A stretch of 64,000 nt of DNA, taken from assembly GCA_031291095.1 (NCBI GenBank), contig JARLJR010000011.1, positions 30,144-94,143 of the forward strand, read 5' to 3'. The DNA is from Legionella sp. (GTDB taxonomy: Bacteria > Pseudomonadota > Gammaproteobacteria > Legionellales > Legionellaceae). Numbering within the stretch: position 1 is the stretch's first letter; each line of letters begins with the position of its first letter. The translations under genes were made by a program, and so were the position numbers. The notes under the pieces were generated by a model that saw only the letters and a list, made by a program, of their open reading frames with translations, ran no database searches and was not told the origin of the DNA. Below are positions 1-9,051 of the stretch, piece by piece.

Positions 1-2
1 AG

Positions 3-581
3 AGCGATTTAGAAATTTCTCTACGCAAAAATATTCCGAACGAAGAGCTAATTAACTCTATTCGGTTTGAACCACAAACGTTAGTTCCTTTATTTAAATC
101 CTTTTATGATGCAGTAGAATATGCTCATTTCCTACAAAAAGGAGGAACCGCATATGGGCAAGAAGAGGTTGGCATGATGCCCGCTATCATCATGGTTGCT
201 GCCGTCAGTGATTTGTCTGAATTGGTTTTTCAAGACCAAATAATCACGTTAAATAATGGATACCTGGGAGGTTCTTATGATTCCAGTAGACGAGATGTTT
301 GGATCTCATCTGCAAATGTTGCTCCTACAACACTTTTTCCCTTGATGGCGATATCTCTTTACAATCAAGGAAATTTTGCCCAGTATTCCACTTTAAATAA
401 GCCGTTAAATCTTAAATCGGTTCTCTTTAATAACAATCCTCCCCCGAAGCACTCGGCTAATTCTAGTTTATTTAATAGATTTTGTAATTTTTTCTCTTCT
501 TTTCTTTCTACCGATGAAACAAATGAATCATTCGAAAATCAAGCAGAATCCTCTGCAGGGCCTAATAGAGAACATCGGTAA
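3..581 (+). CDS. 3' part of an unrecognised protein, truncated by the window edge
   Basis: The frame is open from the first bases of the window (first complete codon at position 3) to a TAA at 579-581, so the gene begins outside. About 192 residues are visible. An internal ATG at 174 exists, but the open frame before it reads like normal protein (it contains IRFEPQTLVPLFKSFYDAVE), so 174 is probably not the start. The last ~60 residues are polar, Ser/Asn-rich and end in a basic-acidic tail (GPNREHR). I do not recognise a domain. Nothing in the visible part suggests a signal peptide or membrane segment. Confidence 0.6.
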   Translation, partial: SDLEISLRKNIPNEELINSIRFEPQTLVPLFKSFYDAVEYAHFLQKGGTAYGQEEVGMMPAIIMVAAVSDLSELVFQDQIITLNNGYLGGSYDSSRRDVWISSANVAPTTLFPLMAISLYNQGNFAQYSTLNKPLNLKSVLFNNNPPPKHSANSSLFNRFCNFFSSFLSTDETNESFENQAESSAGPNREHR

Positions 582-661
582 TCCATACAGTAGGCCATTG
601 ATACTTTTGTAGAAAAATATCAAAATCCAGGTGCCCTCTTCTGATGGCGCCTGGATAACCG

Positions 662-1420
662 TTAACATGCTATCTGGCTAAGCTCTATAGAAAGAATGTT
701 TGTATTAGAGCCAGAAATCTGTGAACTCGTATTACCCCCTACATTACCTGGAGAAAAACTTAATCCACAGGTATCACCTGGAGCGAGGCTAGCTGGGCAA
801 GTATTATTGATGATCGTGATTCCAAGATCAGGACTATTCACAATCGCATTAAGACCAATTGCAGGATTTGCACCCTCGTTCGAAATACTAATCTCCGCGG
901 GAAAACCACCAGTATTTTGCGTACACAATTGCACCATTGGCTGCCCAGTCGTCAAAGTTGTTGTTGATGGCGTACAAACAATTGCCTGCATATCAAAATG
1001 AGTAACTGTTGTATTCGTACCTTTAACCAAAATATTGCTTATCGAAAAAGATGCGGCACTGTTCGTATTAAACGAAATCACACAGCTATTATTAGGATAT
1101 AATTCTGTGGGACAAGAATTATTCGTTACCACGTAAGACGTAAAATAAGGATTCGTAGAAAATGCCTGGATATTCTTCGCAATAATCCGCGAATTGTTTT
1201 TAATTGTAATTGAACCCGGTTGAGATAAACAAGGCGCATTTACTTCGCTGATTACAATAGAACAATTTTGTAATGAGCGTAAGCAAGGTCGTACCTCGGC
1301 ATTCTTTCCGTTAATTCCAATAACTAGCTCCGCTTTTTGTAGTGTAGTCGCCTCTGCTGCAAATACATCGCTATAAGGCAACGCCAATAAGATTAAATTT
1401 CCCCACAGTTTATAATTCAT
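662..1420 (-). CDS. exported Cys-containing protein of unknown function
   Basis: I place the start at the ATG ending at 1420, not the ATG 48 bases upstream. It has an AAGGA Shine-Dalgarno 9 bases before it and begins a typical signal peptide (MNYKLWGNLILLALPYSDVFA) with cleavage likely after VFA. The mature part of about 230 residues is Asn/Ser/Thr-rich with paired cysteines. Two segments look like repeated beta-sandwich units: each ends in 'NNSCP..L.P...C.ISF' or 'NNTCPASLAPGDTCGLSFSP'. This pattern resembles exported beta-rich Legionella proteins of unknown role. The protein is probably periplasmic or secreted with disulphides. It is followed by nothing obvious on the same strand; the partial gene at the left edge converges on it. 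Confidence 0.7.
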   Translation of the reverse strand: MNYKLWGNLILLALPYSDVFAAEATTLQKAELVIGINGKNAEVRPCLRSLQNCSIVISEVNAPCLSQPGSITIKNNSRIIAKNIQAFSTNPYFTSYVVTNNSCPTELYPNNSCVISFNTNSAASFSISNILVKGTNTTVTHFDMQAIVCTPSTTTLTTGQPMVQLCTQNTGGFPAEISISNEGANPAIGLNAIVNSPDLGITIINNTCPASLAPGDTCGLSFSPGNVGGNTSSQISGSNTNILSIELSQIAC

Positions 1421-1741
1421 CCGCTCATGTCCTTGGCTATTAAGTAAAGGATTAAGATTAATCCACATCTTTTGCTATAGAAGTGAAAATATTATTTACT
1501 TTCGCCCATAATACATGGTTCTAAATTTTATGAAATCATGGTAACCAATAGGGTCAAATTGCAACAATGAAATAGCACTATGCAAGACAATCTCTCAATC
1601 GAGTGTGATTCTTAGGTTCTTCTTGAACAGGCGTGAACAACTGCGCCTGAAAGAGTCACTTCAAAAAGAAAAGAAAACCGCAGAATTAAGCGAAAATAAA
1701 ACGACTTTTGGCTTGCTTATATTAAGGCATCAAACCATGGT

Positions 1742-1772
1742 GTCTGAGGTTCGATTCCCTCCGAGCGCGCCA
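1742..1772 (+). other. degenerate tRNA 3'-end remnant (possible attachment-site scar)
   Basis: The segment has a T-loop-like TTCGATT at 1750-1756, followed by CCCTC, a 7-base acceptor-like CGAGCGC, a G discriminator and CCA at 1770-1772, in the correct register for a tRNA 3' end. The 5' side of the T stem (TGAGG) pairs poorly with CCCTC, and no matching acceptor (GCGCTCG), D arm or anticodon arm lies in the 90 bases upstream, so this is not a functional tRNA. Such tails are left at the ends of islands that integrate into tRNA genes. The surrounding gap 1421-1807 otherwise holds only a weak, broken copy of the inverted repeat seen at 15082-15145 (around 1545-1605). Confidence 0.4.
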
Positions 1773-1807
1773 TTATAAAGCGATGTATATGTATAAGAAG
1801 CGGATAT

Positions 1808-2065
1808 TTATATGCAGGGGCCTTCCGATAAACGTAGATTCAATAAACTACTGGGAATAATATTCATGTATCCTTTATTAACAGCAAACTCGATTAATTC
1901 CGATTTCTTATCACAAACGAATTTATTTTTTAATTGTTCAACATACTGTTCTATAGTACGCGGAGATAAATGCAACTGCTTAGCGACTTCTTTGTTGGTC
2001 TTGCCACGTAAGAGATAAAATAAGCATTCCATTTCATATGAACTTATTTTGAAGTTATTCACCAT
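1808..2065 (-). CDS. LuxR/GerE-type helix-turn-helix protein, HTH domain only
   Basis: An 85-residue protein made almost entirely of a GerE-type DNA-binding domain. Residues ~8-65 contain the hallmark 'GKTNKEVAKQLHLSPRTIEQYVEQLKNKF' pattern: the recognition helix SPRTIEQYVEQLKNK preceded by a scaffold helix NKEVAKQL. Full LuxR-family regulators are ~200-260 residues with an N-terminal ligand or receiver domain; here two stop codons (TAA TGA) sit immediately upstream of the ATG, so no longer form is possible. It may be a real stand-alone HTH regulator or the surviving 3' end of a longer gene. A weak GAGG lies almost on top of the ATG, which argues for decay. Confidence 0.6.
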   Translation of the reverse strand: MVNNFKISSYEMECLFYLLRGKTNKEVAKQLHLSPRTIEQYVEQLKNKFVCDKKSELIEFAVNKGYMNIIPSSLLNLRLSEGPCI

Positions 2066-2273
2066 GCCTCATTACCAGTCGTCTGCTCAATTCCACTGCT
2101 ATAAAACCAGCCGAGTACTTTACACGGGCTTAATCAAGAAACAGAATAAATTTCTCAACATAAGAAATATCCCGCGGGACATATCCCAGGATATTTCTAT
2201 TATATGGCGCTTAGAAATGGAGTCTTTAAATTCAACTAATAACAATTTGATCTTAAAAATTTTAGCTATTTAC

Positions 2274-2840
2274 TTATTTGGTAAATTTTAGTTGCGTAGA
2301 TGAAGTTAATTCTTCTTTTGCTACTATGTTAAAAAGGGCTGGCATTTTTTCATAGATTTTTTTTATAAGAAGGTCATCCTCTTTACTATTATTTTCAAAT
2401 AGTATTATTTCATGCGAAGGTCTCTCAAAAAATTTATCCATCTCGTTGGCATACCGCAGACTTACTTTACTTTTTTTATTTTGATATCGGCTGCTGATGA
2501 AATTTTCTCGAAGCGTTGATTCGACTTCAATCATTACAAATTTAAGGTCAGATATTGCATTTAATAACTTAAGTCGATGTTTGTCGAGATACATTGCTTG
2601 TGAGATAACAAAACTCTGCTTCGGAGTTTTTTCTTTTTGTGTTTTGATCACATCTATCAAGACATTGACAAACTCATCAATCATTTGTGGGGTCATTTGT
2701 TCATCTTCGATTAAACAATCTAGCATTCTTGGGGTGATATGTTTATCGCCATCGATATGAATGATGTTTCGATTTTCGAGTAGGCTTCCTATATAACTTT
2801 TCCCAGAACCAGTTTTACCAAACAAAAAATAAATAGTCAT
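2274..2840 (-). CDS. P-loop NTPase, small-molecule kinase-like
   Basis: A 188-residue cytosolic protein with a Walker A motif at residues 8-15 (GKTGSGKS) directly after a short beta strand (MTIYFLF). It has a DGD near residue 31 and a lid-like basic segment later (SRYQNKKSKVSLRY). Size and layout resemble the gluconate/shikimate/adenylate kinase group of P-loop phosphotransferases, but I cannot name the substrate. It stands alone between the HTH gene and the glycine-zipper gene, all on the minus strand but well separated. Confidence 0.65.
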   Translation of the reverse strand: MTIYFLFGKTGSGKSYIGSLLENRNIIHIDGDKHITPRMLDCLIEDEQMTPQMIDEFVNVLIDVIKTQKEKTPKQSFVISQAMYLDKHRLKLLNAISDLKFVMIEVESTLRENFISSRYQNKKSKVSLRYANEMDKFFERPSHEIILFENNSKEDDLLIKKIYEKMPALFNIVAKEELTSSTQLKFTK

Positions 2841-2981
2841 TGATTACTACCAAGTAATAAATATTTTATCAAATGACAATACATTAAAATAATCAGGATG
2901 TGTACTTTATTTTTATTTACTTCCGGCTATGAATGATTCAGCCAGTTTTTCTTTCCCCCAGAGGTTAACTTATTGGCAGCC

Positions 2982-3011
2982 AATCCTCACAAGAGAGTTC
3001 CAGTGAGGATT
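2982..3011. repeat. 9-bp-arm hairpin downstream of the 3065-3571 gene
   Basis: AATCCTCAC and GTGAGGATT form perfect 9-bp arms around a 12-base loop. It lies just past the end of the minus-strand gene at 3065 and could stop its transcript, but no T-run follows on that strand, so it is not a typical intrinsic terminator. Confidence 0.4.
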
Positions 3012-3064
3012 GAATAAATAATCTCAATAATTAAAATTAAGATGTCGCAGAGTACCTCTATTCA

Positions 3065-3571
3065 TTAAACGGGAGAATTATATTTTTTCCAATCCTCTTC
3101 CAGTGTACTGTTAGGACGTGTTTCATGAACGCCTAAAACAATGCCTCCGGATTTAATTCCAGATTCATAAATTTTGGCTTTATCCTCAGGAATTCCCCAA
3201 CCGATTAATGCACCGATTAATCCCCCTGCGATTCCACCAGCACCTGCGCCGGCCAATCCCGCCGCTAAGGGTCCCGCCACAACTAAACCTAAGCCTGGGA
3301 TAATGAGACTTGTTCCAATAGCAGCTATTGCTGCAACAATACCCCCAATAGCAGCTCCTGTAGCACCACCTACACCAGCTCCTTGAGGAGCTTTCGATTC
3401 TTCTTTTACTAAAACAGAATCATAGTATTTCTTACGAGAATCTTCGGACATAATGACATTGATATCTTTTGGGGTATACCCATTTTTCAATGCGTCATTA
3501 TATGCTTTTTCTGCTGACTCTCTGTCTTTAAACAATTCAGTAGTAACTAGCATATCTTTTTTAGTGCTCAT
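3065..3571 (-). CDS. glycine-zipper stress-protein-like membrane-associated protein
   Basis: 168 residues. The N-terminal ~60 residues (VTTELFKDRESAEKAYNDALKNGY) look like the short alpha/beta domain of general-stress 17M/YflT-type proteins, in which a strand is followed by an 'aekAv..L...Gy...dI.vi' helix. The centre (~65-128) is a Gly/Ala-rich glycine zipper (GAGVGGATGAAIGG..., GLAGAGAGGIAGG) with hydrophobic spans that could insert into a membrane. The C-terminus (IKSGGIVLGVHETRP) again looks like a beta strand. A stress or envelope role is inferred from family resemblance only. Confidence 0.65.
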   Translation of the reverse strand: MSTKKDMLVTTELFKDRESAEKAYNDALKNGYTPKDINVIMSEDSRKKYYDSVLVKEESKAPQGAGVGGATGAAIGGIVAAIAAIGTSLIIPGLGLVVAGPLAAGLAGAGAGGIAGGLIGALIGWGIPEDKAKIYESGIKSGGIVLGVHETRPNSTLEEDWKKYNSPV

Positions 3572-3624
3572 GATTATTCCCTTATAAGTTAATATAAAAT
3601 TAATTTTATTAATTTGAAGCTACA

Positions 3625-3867
3625 TTATTTATCGGAGTAGCAATAAATAACTGTTCCTTTAGCATTTTTAGGCTTTAACACTACAGGATTCACTCTTGCG
3701 CTTTGCGGTTTCTCGTTAAGGCAACGATAGCCTGAATAGGTATAATAATAATTACCTTCCGGCATGAGTTCCTGAGTTTTTAGGGCTTGAGCGACTTGTT
3801 CTTTTTCTTGGGGGATGAGTAACGCTGTGAGAATGCGCTGCTTTTGATTGGGCTCTGGACAGTGTAT
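3625..3867 (-). pseudogene. orphan 3' tail of another protein, out of frame behind the phasin gene
   Basis: A frame one base off the phasin frame is open from 3867 to a TAA at 3625-3627 and encodes 80 residues with good protein character. Examples are LLIPQEKEQVAQALKTQEL and MPEGNYYYTYSGYRCLNE, then KPKNAKGTVIYCYSDK at the end. It has no plausible start codon (a TGA precedes it) and overlaps the phasin's low-complexity tail. This looks like the C-terminus of a different, possibly exported gene joined to the phasin gene by a deletion or frameshift. I do not recognise the donor family. Confidence 0.45.
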
Positions 3868-4180
3868 TCATGGCTGAATTGTGGGCAGATTGAGTTTGCC
3901 GTAGAAAAGCCATTGATTTATCTTCAACATCATCGGACAAATTTATCCAGGAATTTTCCAAGATATTAAATAATTGAGAGATATAATCTAAACTTGCGTG
4001 GCCGTTCTCTATAAAAATTTTCATGTTTTTTTCTAATAAAGCTTGGGGGCCATGAAGTTGTGTTAATTCTTGAGGCTCAAGATAAGCAAATTTTTTCAGT
4101 GCTTTTTGATTGAGCTCCATAATTTGTTGTATAGGGTCATTTAAATTAAGTGGATTTATATTGAAATTAAAATTTTGCAT
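3752..4180 (-). CDS. phasin-family protein with a replaced C-terminal tail
   Basis: The start is set at the ATG ending at 4180, which has a strong AAGGAG six bases upstream; a longer frame starting at 4207 is less likely. Residues ~1-115 match the phasin pattern: an N-terminal 'NFNF...NPL' segment, then amphipathic helices such as LMELNQKALKKF-like and FIENGHASLDYISQLFN. Phasins coat polyhydroxybutyrate granules. The last ~35 residues (SHSVTHPPRKRTSRSSPK...) are basic low-complexity sequence that is the wrong-frame reading of the orphan ORF at 3625-3867, so the natural phasin C-terminus seems to have been lost. It may still function, since the granule-binding helices are intact. Confidence 0.65.
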   Translation of the reverse strand: MQNFNFNINPLNLNDPIQQIMELNQKALKKFAYLEPQELTQLHGPQALLEKNMKIFIENGHASLDYISQLFNILENSWINLSDDVEDKSMAFLRQTQSAHNSAMNTLSRAQSKAAHSHSVTHPPRKRTSRSSPKNSGTHAGR

Positions 4181-4510
4181 GGTTATCTCCTTATTGCATT
4201 GCACCATCTCATCTTAGGCTACTTTTAGATGACATGGTGCAAAAGAGATCCTTAAGTTATTAAAGGCAAACCCTACTCGTTACCCATCCAGATATCTTTT
4301 TAAATGAAAAATTAATAAAGAAATAACTTATGAATTGAATATATCCATGTCAACAGTGGATACGTATCGAGCAGGCATTATACACAAGATGGAAGCCAAA
4401 ACTGTAACCCATTTTATTAAAATGCATTTACATAAATGCTTTATTATAAGGAAAGAGGAACTCTCAATTAAACCATAAATAAAAACTTGAACTATTTTTT
4501 TGATTGACTC

Positions 4511-4526
4511 AACACCTTAAGGTGTT
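4511..4526. promoter_or_regulatory. perfect 16-bp palindrome before the CheB/CheR fusion gene
   Basis: AACACCTTAAGGTGTT is its own reverse complement and ends 5 bases before the GTG start at 4532. Its right half supplies the AAGGTG ribosome-binding site. It could be an operator or an RNA hairpin that hides the ribosome site. The rest of the 4181-4531 gap shows no gene or other clear structure. Confidence 0.4.
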
Positions 4527-4531
4527 AATCT

Positions 4532-7444
4532 GTGGAAAAATTAAATACTAATCCTAAAATAATGGAAAAACAAAAACCTACCTCTTTAAATCCAAATTTA
4601 GACGACGAAGCGCTTAACTCACCGTTCATCGTAGCAATTGGAGCATCAGCAGGCGGACTTGAATCATTAAAAACCTTTTTTATGCATTCTTTTGAGAATA
4701 CAAATATTGCCTATGTGATTATTACTCATCTCAGCCCAACTCATGAAAGCCATCTACCTGAGTTATTACAGCCATGCACCCCAATTAAAGTAGAGTCTAT
4801 CAGCAATCATCAGAAAATTTTAGGTAATCATATATATGTCTTACCTCCAGGAAAATTAGTTACCATTCAACATAGTGAATTAGTATTAATCGATCCGGAT
4901 ATACACTCAGTAAAAAAATTACCTATTGATTTTTTCTTGGCTACTTTAGCCCAAGATCAAGGCAAAAAAGCAATATGCATTATATTATCAGGGATGGGTA
5001 ATGATGGAAGTACAGGATTACGAGTATTACGAGAAAATGGAGGGCTAGTAATTGCCCAAAATATAAAATCCGCTCGATTTGAGGGTATGCCTAAAAGTGC
5101 AATTAATACGGGGTTAGTAGATTATATCCTGCCACCTGAAAAAATTTATTCTTTTCTAATTAAATATATTGCCCATTTAAATGATAAAACAACCAGTCTT
5201 GATGAATCCATCTTTGATGAAATTCAAAAAATCTTAAAATTAATAAAACATCATACAGGGCATGATTTCTCTCTTTATAAATCCAATACATTATTCCGTC
5301 GCATTCAAAAGAGATTAGGCGCTCTTTGTATTAATAATTTATCCGATTATATATATTATATCCATCAACATCCTTCTGAATTAAATATCCTTTTTAAAGA
5401 GCTTCTCATTAATGTGACTGGTTTTTTTCGTGATCCAGACGCTTTTGAATTGCTAAAAAAGGAATTAATTGAAAAAATATTAGCACATAAAGATAAAGAC
5501 CGTGAGTTAAGAATATGGGTTCCTGCATGTTCGACCGGAGAGGAGGCCTATTCTATTGCTATCATTATCTATGAATGCATGCAGTCTTTAAAATTAAATT
5601 ATAATGTACAAATATTTGGAACAGATATTGATGAAGATGCTATAAAAATAGCCCGAACCGGTGTATACCCTCTAAGCATTAAAACAGATATTTCTCCTGA
5701 AAGACTACAGCAGTTTTTTATTAAAGATAATGACTCTTATAAAATTAATTTAGAAATAAGAAAAATGATCATTTTTGCTGTACAAAATATCATTAAAGAC
5801 CCTCCGTTTACTCGACTTGATTTACTTAGCTGTCGTAATTTATTTATTTATTTAAGTTCTGAACTACAAAAGAAAATTTTTCCATTACTTCATTACAGTT
5901 TGCTCCCTAAAGGATTATTGTTTTTAGGTACCTCTGAAACCATCGGTAGCTCCTCTAATTTTTTTAACACTATAGATAAAAAATGGAAAATTTTTGAAAG
6001 AAATCAAAGAAAATCTTCCTTCATCTCTAATCGAGAAATAACTTTTAAAAATGATAGGCCAACGACCGCAACGATATTGGAAAATAACATGCATGATATA
6101 GAACAAAATCTATCAAATTTGATTAAAAACATACTGCTTAAATATTATACTCCAGCGTGTGTAGTAATAGATGAAAAAGGAGTGATTATCTATGTTTATG
6201 GTAAGACCAGTAAGTTTTTAGAATTTCCATCAGGAGAAGTACGACTTTCTTTTCTCGATATGATTCGTCCAGAATTAAGATCCACACTACACAGTGCAAT
6301 TCATAAAGCCTTTGAACAACAAAAAGAAATTATTTTAGATAATCTTCAAATTAAAGAAAATGATGTACTTAAATACATCAATATAAAAATAAGACCCATC
6401 AACAAAAATACGTTAAGTAGCCAGTTATTATTGATCATATTAGAAGATCCCTCTCCAGCGATAAAAGAAAAAATTGAGCCCAAAGGTAAAGATAAAAAAG
6501 TAACTCTATTAGAACAAGAATTAAAGTATACAAAAGAGAACTTACAAACGACTATAGAAGAGTTAGAAACTTCAAATGAAGAACTTAAATCCAGTAATGA
6601 AGAATTACAATCCACTAATGAAGAATTACAAAGTACCAATGAAGAAATTGAAACCTCAAAAGAGGAATTACAATCTTTAAATGAAGAATTATCAACTGTT
6701 AATACAGAGTTAGAAAATCGTATTGAGCTGCTATCAAGTGCAAATGATGATATTAAAAATTTACTGGATAATACTGAGCTTGCAACAATTTTTTTAGATA
6801 AGAACCTTTGTATTAAACGATTTACGCCTAAAGCCACGGAAATTATTAATCTAATTTCAACAGACGTTGGAAGACCGGTAAGTCATATTGTTTCTAATTT
6901 ACGGTATGAAAAATTAGTTGAAGATGCCAGGACGGTTTTACAAACTTTAGAACCTATCAGCAAAGAAGGTATTGATAAACAAGGACATTGGTATGTTATT
7001 CGGATTATTCCTTATCGCACAGTGTCTGGACATATTGAGGGGGTAGTAATTACTTTTTTAAATATACATAGTCAAAAGAAGGCGGAAAATAAACTATGTA
7101 CATTGGAAAATGAGTTACAGATCATAAAAGAATTCAATACGACCTTACTCAATGCCCTTCCTAGTTCAGCCATTATTTTAAATATAGATGCAAAAATAAT
7201 CATGGCAAATACGTCATTTTTGGCCCAATTTAATGTGTCCAACGAGGAAATTGAAGCTCATTCTATTTATAAATTAAAACTCGGATGGGATATCATCAAT
7301 TTGAAAAACTTAATTGAAAAATTATTACCCTCACAGAAAATAGTAGAGAATTATAATTTTAAAATTTCAGACACTAGAACGACTCAAATTAAAGGGCAGA
7401 TAATTTCTTCTTCAATGATTTTACTTATATTCGCTGATAAATAA
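4532..7444 (+). CDS. CheB-CheR fusion with coiled coil and PAS domains
   Basis: A 970-residue signalling protein. The GTG start has AAGGTG seven bases upstream. Residues ~31-215 are a CheB methylesterase domain with catalytic Ser39 in IGASAGG, His66 in THLSPTHES, and an Asp in LSGMGNDGSTG. Residues ~235-490 are a CheR SAM-dependent methyltransferase: GFFRDPDAFELL, the SAM loop PACSTGEEAYS, and GTDIDEDA. A PAS-like region follows (~535-640), then a long Glu/Asn-rich coiled coil (~669-736; EELQSTNEE repeats), then two further PAS-like domains. There is no receiver domain before CheB. The family typically feeds a histidine kinase encoded next door, as here, with the kinase gene 17 bases downstream. 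No MCP genes are in the window, so the methylated target is unknown. Confidence 0.88.
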   Translation: MEKLNTNPKIMEKQKPTSLNPNLDDEALNSPFIVAIGASAGGLESLKTFFMHSFENTNIAYVIITHLSPTHESHLPELLQPCTPIKVESISNHQKILGNHIYVLPPGKLVTIQHSELVLIDPDIHSVKKLPIDFFLATLAQDQGKKAICIILSGMGNDGSTGLRVLRENGGLVIAQNIKSARFEGMPKSAINTGLVDYILPPEKIYSFLIKYIAHLNDKTTSLDESIFDEIQKILKLIKHHTGHDFSLYKSNTLFRRIQKRLGALCINNLSDYIYYIHQHPSELNILFKELLINVTGFFRDPDAFELLKKELIEKILAHKDKDRELRIWVPACSTGEEAYSIAIIIYECMQSLKLNYNVQIFGTDIDEDAIKIARTGVYPLSIKTDISPERLQQFFIKDNDSYKINLEIRKMIIFAVQNIIKDPPFTRLDLLSCRNLFIYLSSELQKKIFPLLHYSLLPKGLLFLGTSETIGSSSNFFNTIDKKWKIFERNQRKSSFISNREITFKNDRPTTATILENNMHDIEQNLSNLIKNILLKYYTPACVVIDEKGVIIYVYGKTSKFLEFPSGEVRLSFLDMIRPELRSTLHSAIHKAFEQQKEIILDNLQIKENDVLKYINIKIRPINKNTLSSQLLLIILEDPSPAIKEKIEPKGKDKKVTLLEQELKYTKENLQTTIEELETSNEELKSSNEELQSTNEELQSTNEEIETSKEELQSLNEELSTVNTELENRIELLSSANDDIKNLLDNTELATIFLDKNLCIKRFTPKATEIINLISTDVGRPVSHIVSNLRYEKLVEDARTVLQTLEPISKEGIDKQGHWYVIRIIPYRTVSGHIEGVVITFLNIHSQKKAENKLCTLENELQIIKEFNTTLLNALPSSAIILNIDAKIIMANTSFLAQFNVSNEEIEAHSIYKLKLGWDIINLKNLIEKLLPSQKIVENYNFKISDTRTTQIKGQIISSSMILLIFADK

Positions 7445-7461
7445 AACGATAGGAACCTGGC

Positions 7462-9051
7462 ATGTTAATGGATTTAGAACGTGAAGAATATAAGCAACAT
7501 TGTACTCATAAATTAAATCAACAGATTATTTCTTTAAGCGACGAGCTAAATGCATTAAAAAAGGAACATCAGAATTTGTATGACTATAATCCTTCAACTT
7601 TTTTGACTATAGATAATAATTGCATTATTCAAAATGTTAACTTTCAAGCAGCCATGCTTTTAGAACGTGAGAGAAAATCATTATTTACTCATTGTTTTTT
7701 AAATTATATTTCAGCAAGTGACCAAAAGAAATTTAAAATAACCATAAATACTCTGTTACAGGAAAAAATAAAGCAAACCGGTGAATTAGAAATATTGCGA
7801 AAAAATGGTGAACGAAAATATGTTAATTTTGAAAGCTCTCTCCTCGAAAAAAGTTCCTTAATTTTAATTCACTTAATCGATGTCTCCTCTAATTATTTAC
7901 TAAAAAATCGAAATAAAGATTTAGAAAAGTCGTTCATTTTACTCAATCAGTTATCTCATGGAACCACTGAGGGGCTTGCTGCCGTTGACGAGCAATTTAA
8001 TTTTAAAATTCTAAATAATACATTTTCTGAAATTTTTTCTAAAGTCTTTTCCGTTAAAGTCACTGCAGGTATGAATTTAATTACGAGCCTTTTTGAATTT
8101 CCTGACATCAAATTAAAGATTATTAATTCTATAGAAAATACCTTAGAAGGGAAAAAGACCCCTATTATTATAGAAAGTCGCAGTAATAAAGTTGAACTTT
8201 ATTACTGCTATCAAATTGATATTGATGTTCTTGGTAATATGGGAAATACGAATAAAGAATTTATAATTAGGATCGAAGATATTACCGAATTAAAATTACA
8301 AGAAAGGATTCAACATAAGCTGCAACAAGAGATAGCTCATGCTTCTCGAGTAAGTGCGATGGGGGAAATGGCCTCAGCTCTTGCTCATGAAATTAATCAA
8401 CCCCTAACAGTAATTAATGCATACAGCCGCAGCTGTCTCTTTTTAATAAAAAATAATCTAAATACTCAAAATATAGATAAATTAGTCTCTTCTCTCGAAA
8501 AAATTGCAACACAAACCGAGTTGGCTGGGGAAATTATTCATACGATGAAAAACTTTATGCGTGATGGAAGTATTTCGATTGAAGAAACGGATATTAATCA
8601 ATTAATAAAAGATACTATTTCAATTTTGCGGTATGAATTGTTGGATTCTAAATTAAAAATCAGCTTGAATTTAATGAAAATGCCTCCAAAAATCATGACA
8701 AACAAAGTTCATATAATGCAAGTAATTTTAAATTTAACACGTAATAGCATTGAAGCCTTTCAAAATAGTCAAGAAAATAACCAAATAATAATTGAAACCA
8801 ATCAATCGGACAATTATTTAGTTATTGATGTTCGTGATAATGGTCCAGGAATCCCAGAGGAATTTAAAGATAAAATATTAAAAGCTTATTTTACTACTAA
8901 ATGTAAAGGAACGGGGATTGGACTTGGAATTTGTAGGACATTAATAGAAGAGCATGGTGGAGAACTGAATCTAAAAGAACATAAAGGCAATGGAGCCTGG
9001 TTTACTTTTACATTACCAATTTCTAATCCGAGTTCATATGAAAAACACTAA
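7462..9051 (+). CDS. PAS-domain sensor histidine kinase (FixL/NtrB-like)
   Basis: 529 residues with no membrane segments, so probably cytosolic. It has an N-terminal coiled coil (~10-40), a PAS domain (~35-145), and a second PAS-like domain (~150-275). A FixL-type HisKA box follows (SAMGEMASALAHEINQPL, phospho-acceptor His in LAHEIN), then a HATPase_c domain with N box (NLTRNSIEAF), G1 box (DNGPGIP) and G2 box (GTGIGLGIC). It lies 17 bases after the CheB/CheR fusion with an AGGAA site, and its end overlaps the receiver gene by 14 bases. This points to one operon with translational coupling. The signal is unknown; no haem-binding His could be assigned. Confidence 0.88.
   Translation: MLMDLEREEYKQHCTHKLNQQIISLSDELNALKKEHQNLYDYNPSTFLTIDNNCIIQNVNFQAAMLLERERKSLFTHCFLNYISASDQKKFKITINTLLQEKIKQTGELEILRKNGERKYVNFESSLLEKSSLILIHLIDVSSNYLLKNRNKDLEKSFILLNQLSHGTTEGLAAVDEQFNFKILNNTFSEIFSKVFSVKVTAGMNLITSLFEFPDIKLKIINSIENTLEGKKTPIIIESRSNKVELYYCYQIDIDVLGNMGNTNKEFIIRIEDITELKLQERIQHKLQQEIAHASRVSAMGEMASALAHEINQPLTVINAYSRSCLFLIKNNLNTQNIDKLVSSLEKIATQTELAGEIIHTMKNFMRDGSISIEETDINQLIKDTISILRYELLDSKLKISLNLMKMPPKIMTNKVHIMQVILNLTRNSIEAFQNSQENNQIIIETNQSDNYLVIDVRDNGPGIPEEFKDKILKAYFTTKCKGTGIGLGICRTLIEEHGGELNLKEHKGNGAWFTFTLPISNPSSYEKH

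Noticed and set aside
6346-6837. 163-codon antisense frame in the CheB/CheR fusion gene
   Set aside because: Ser-rich shadow of the Glu/Asn-rich coiled coil on the opposite strand.
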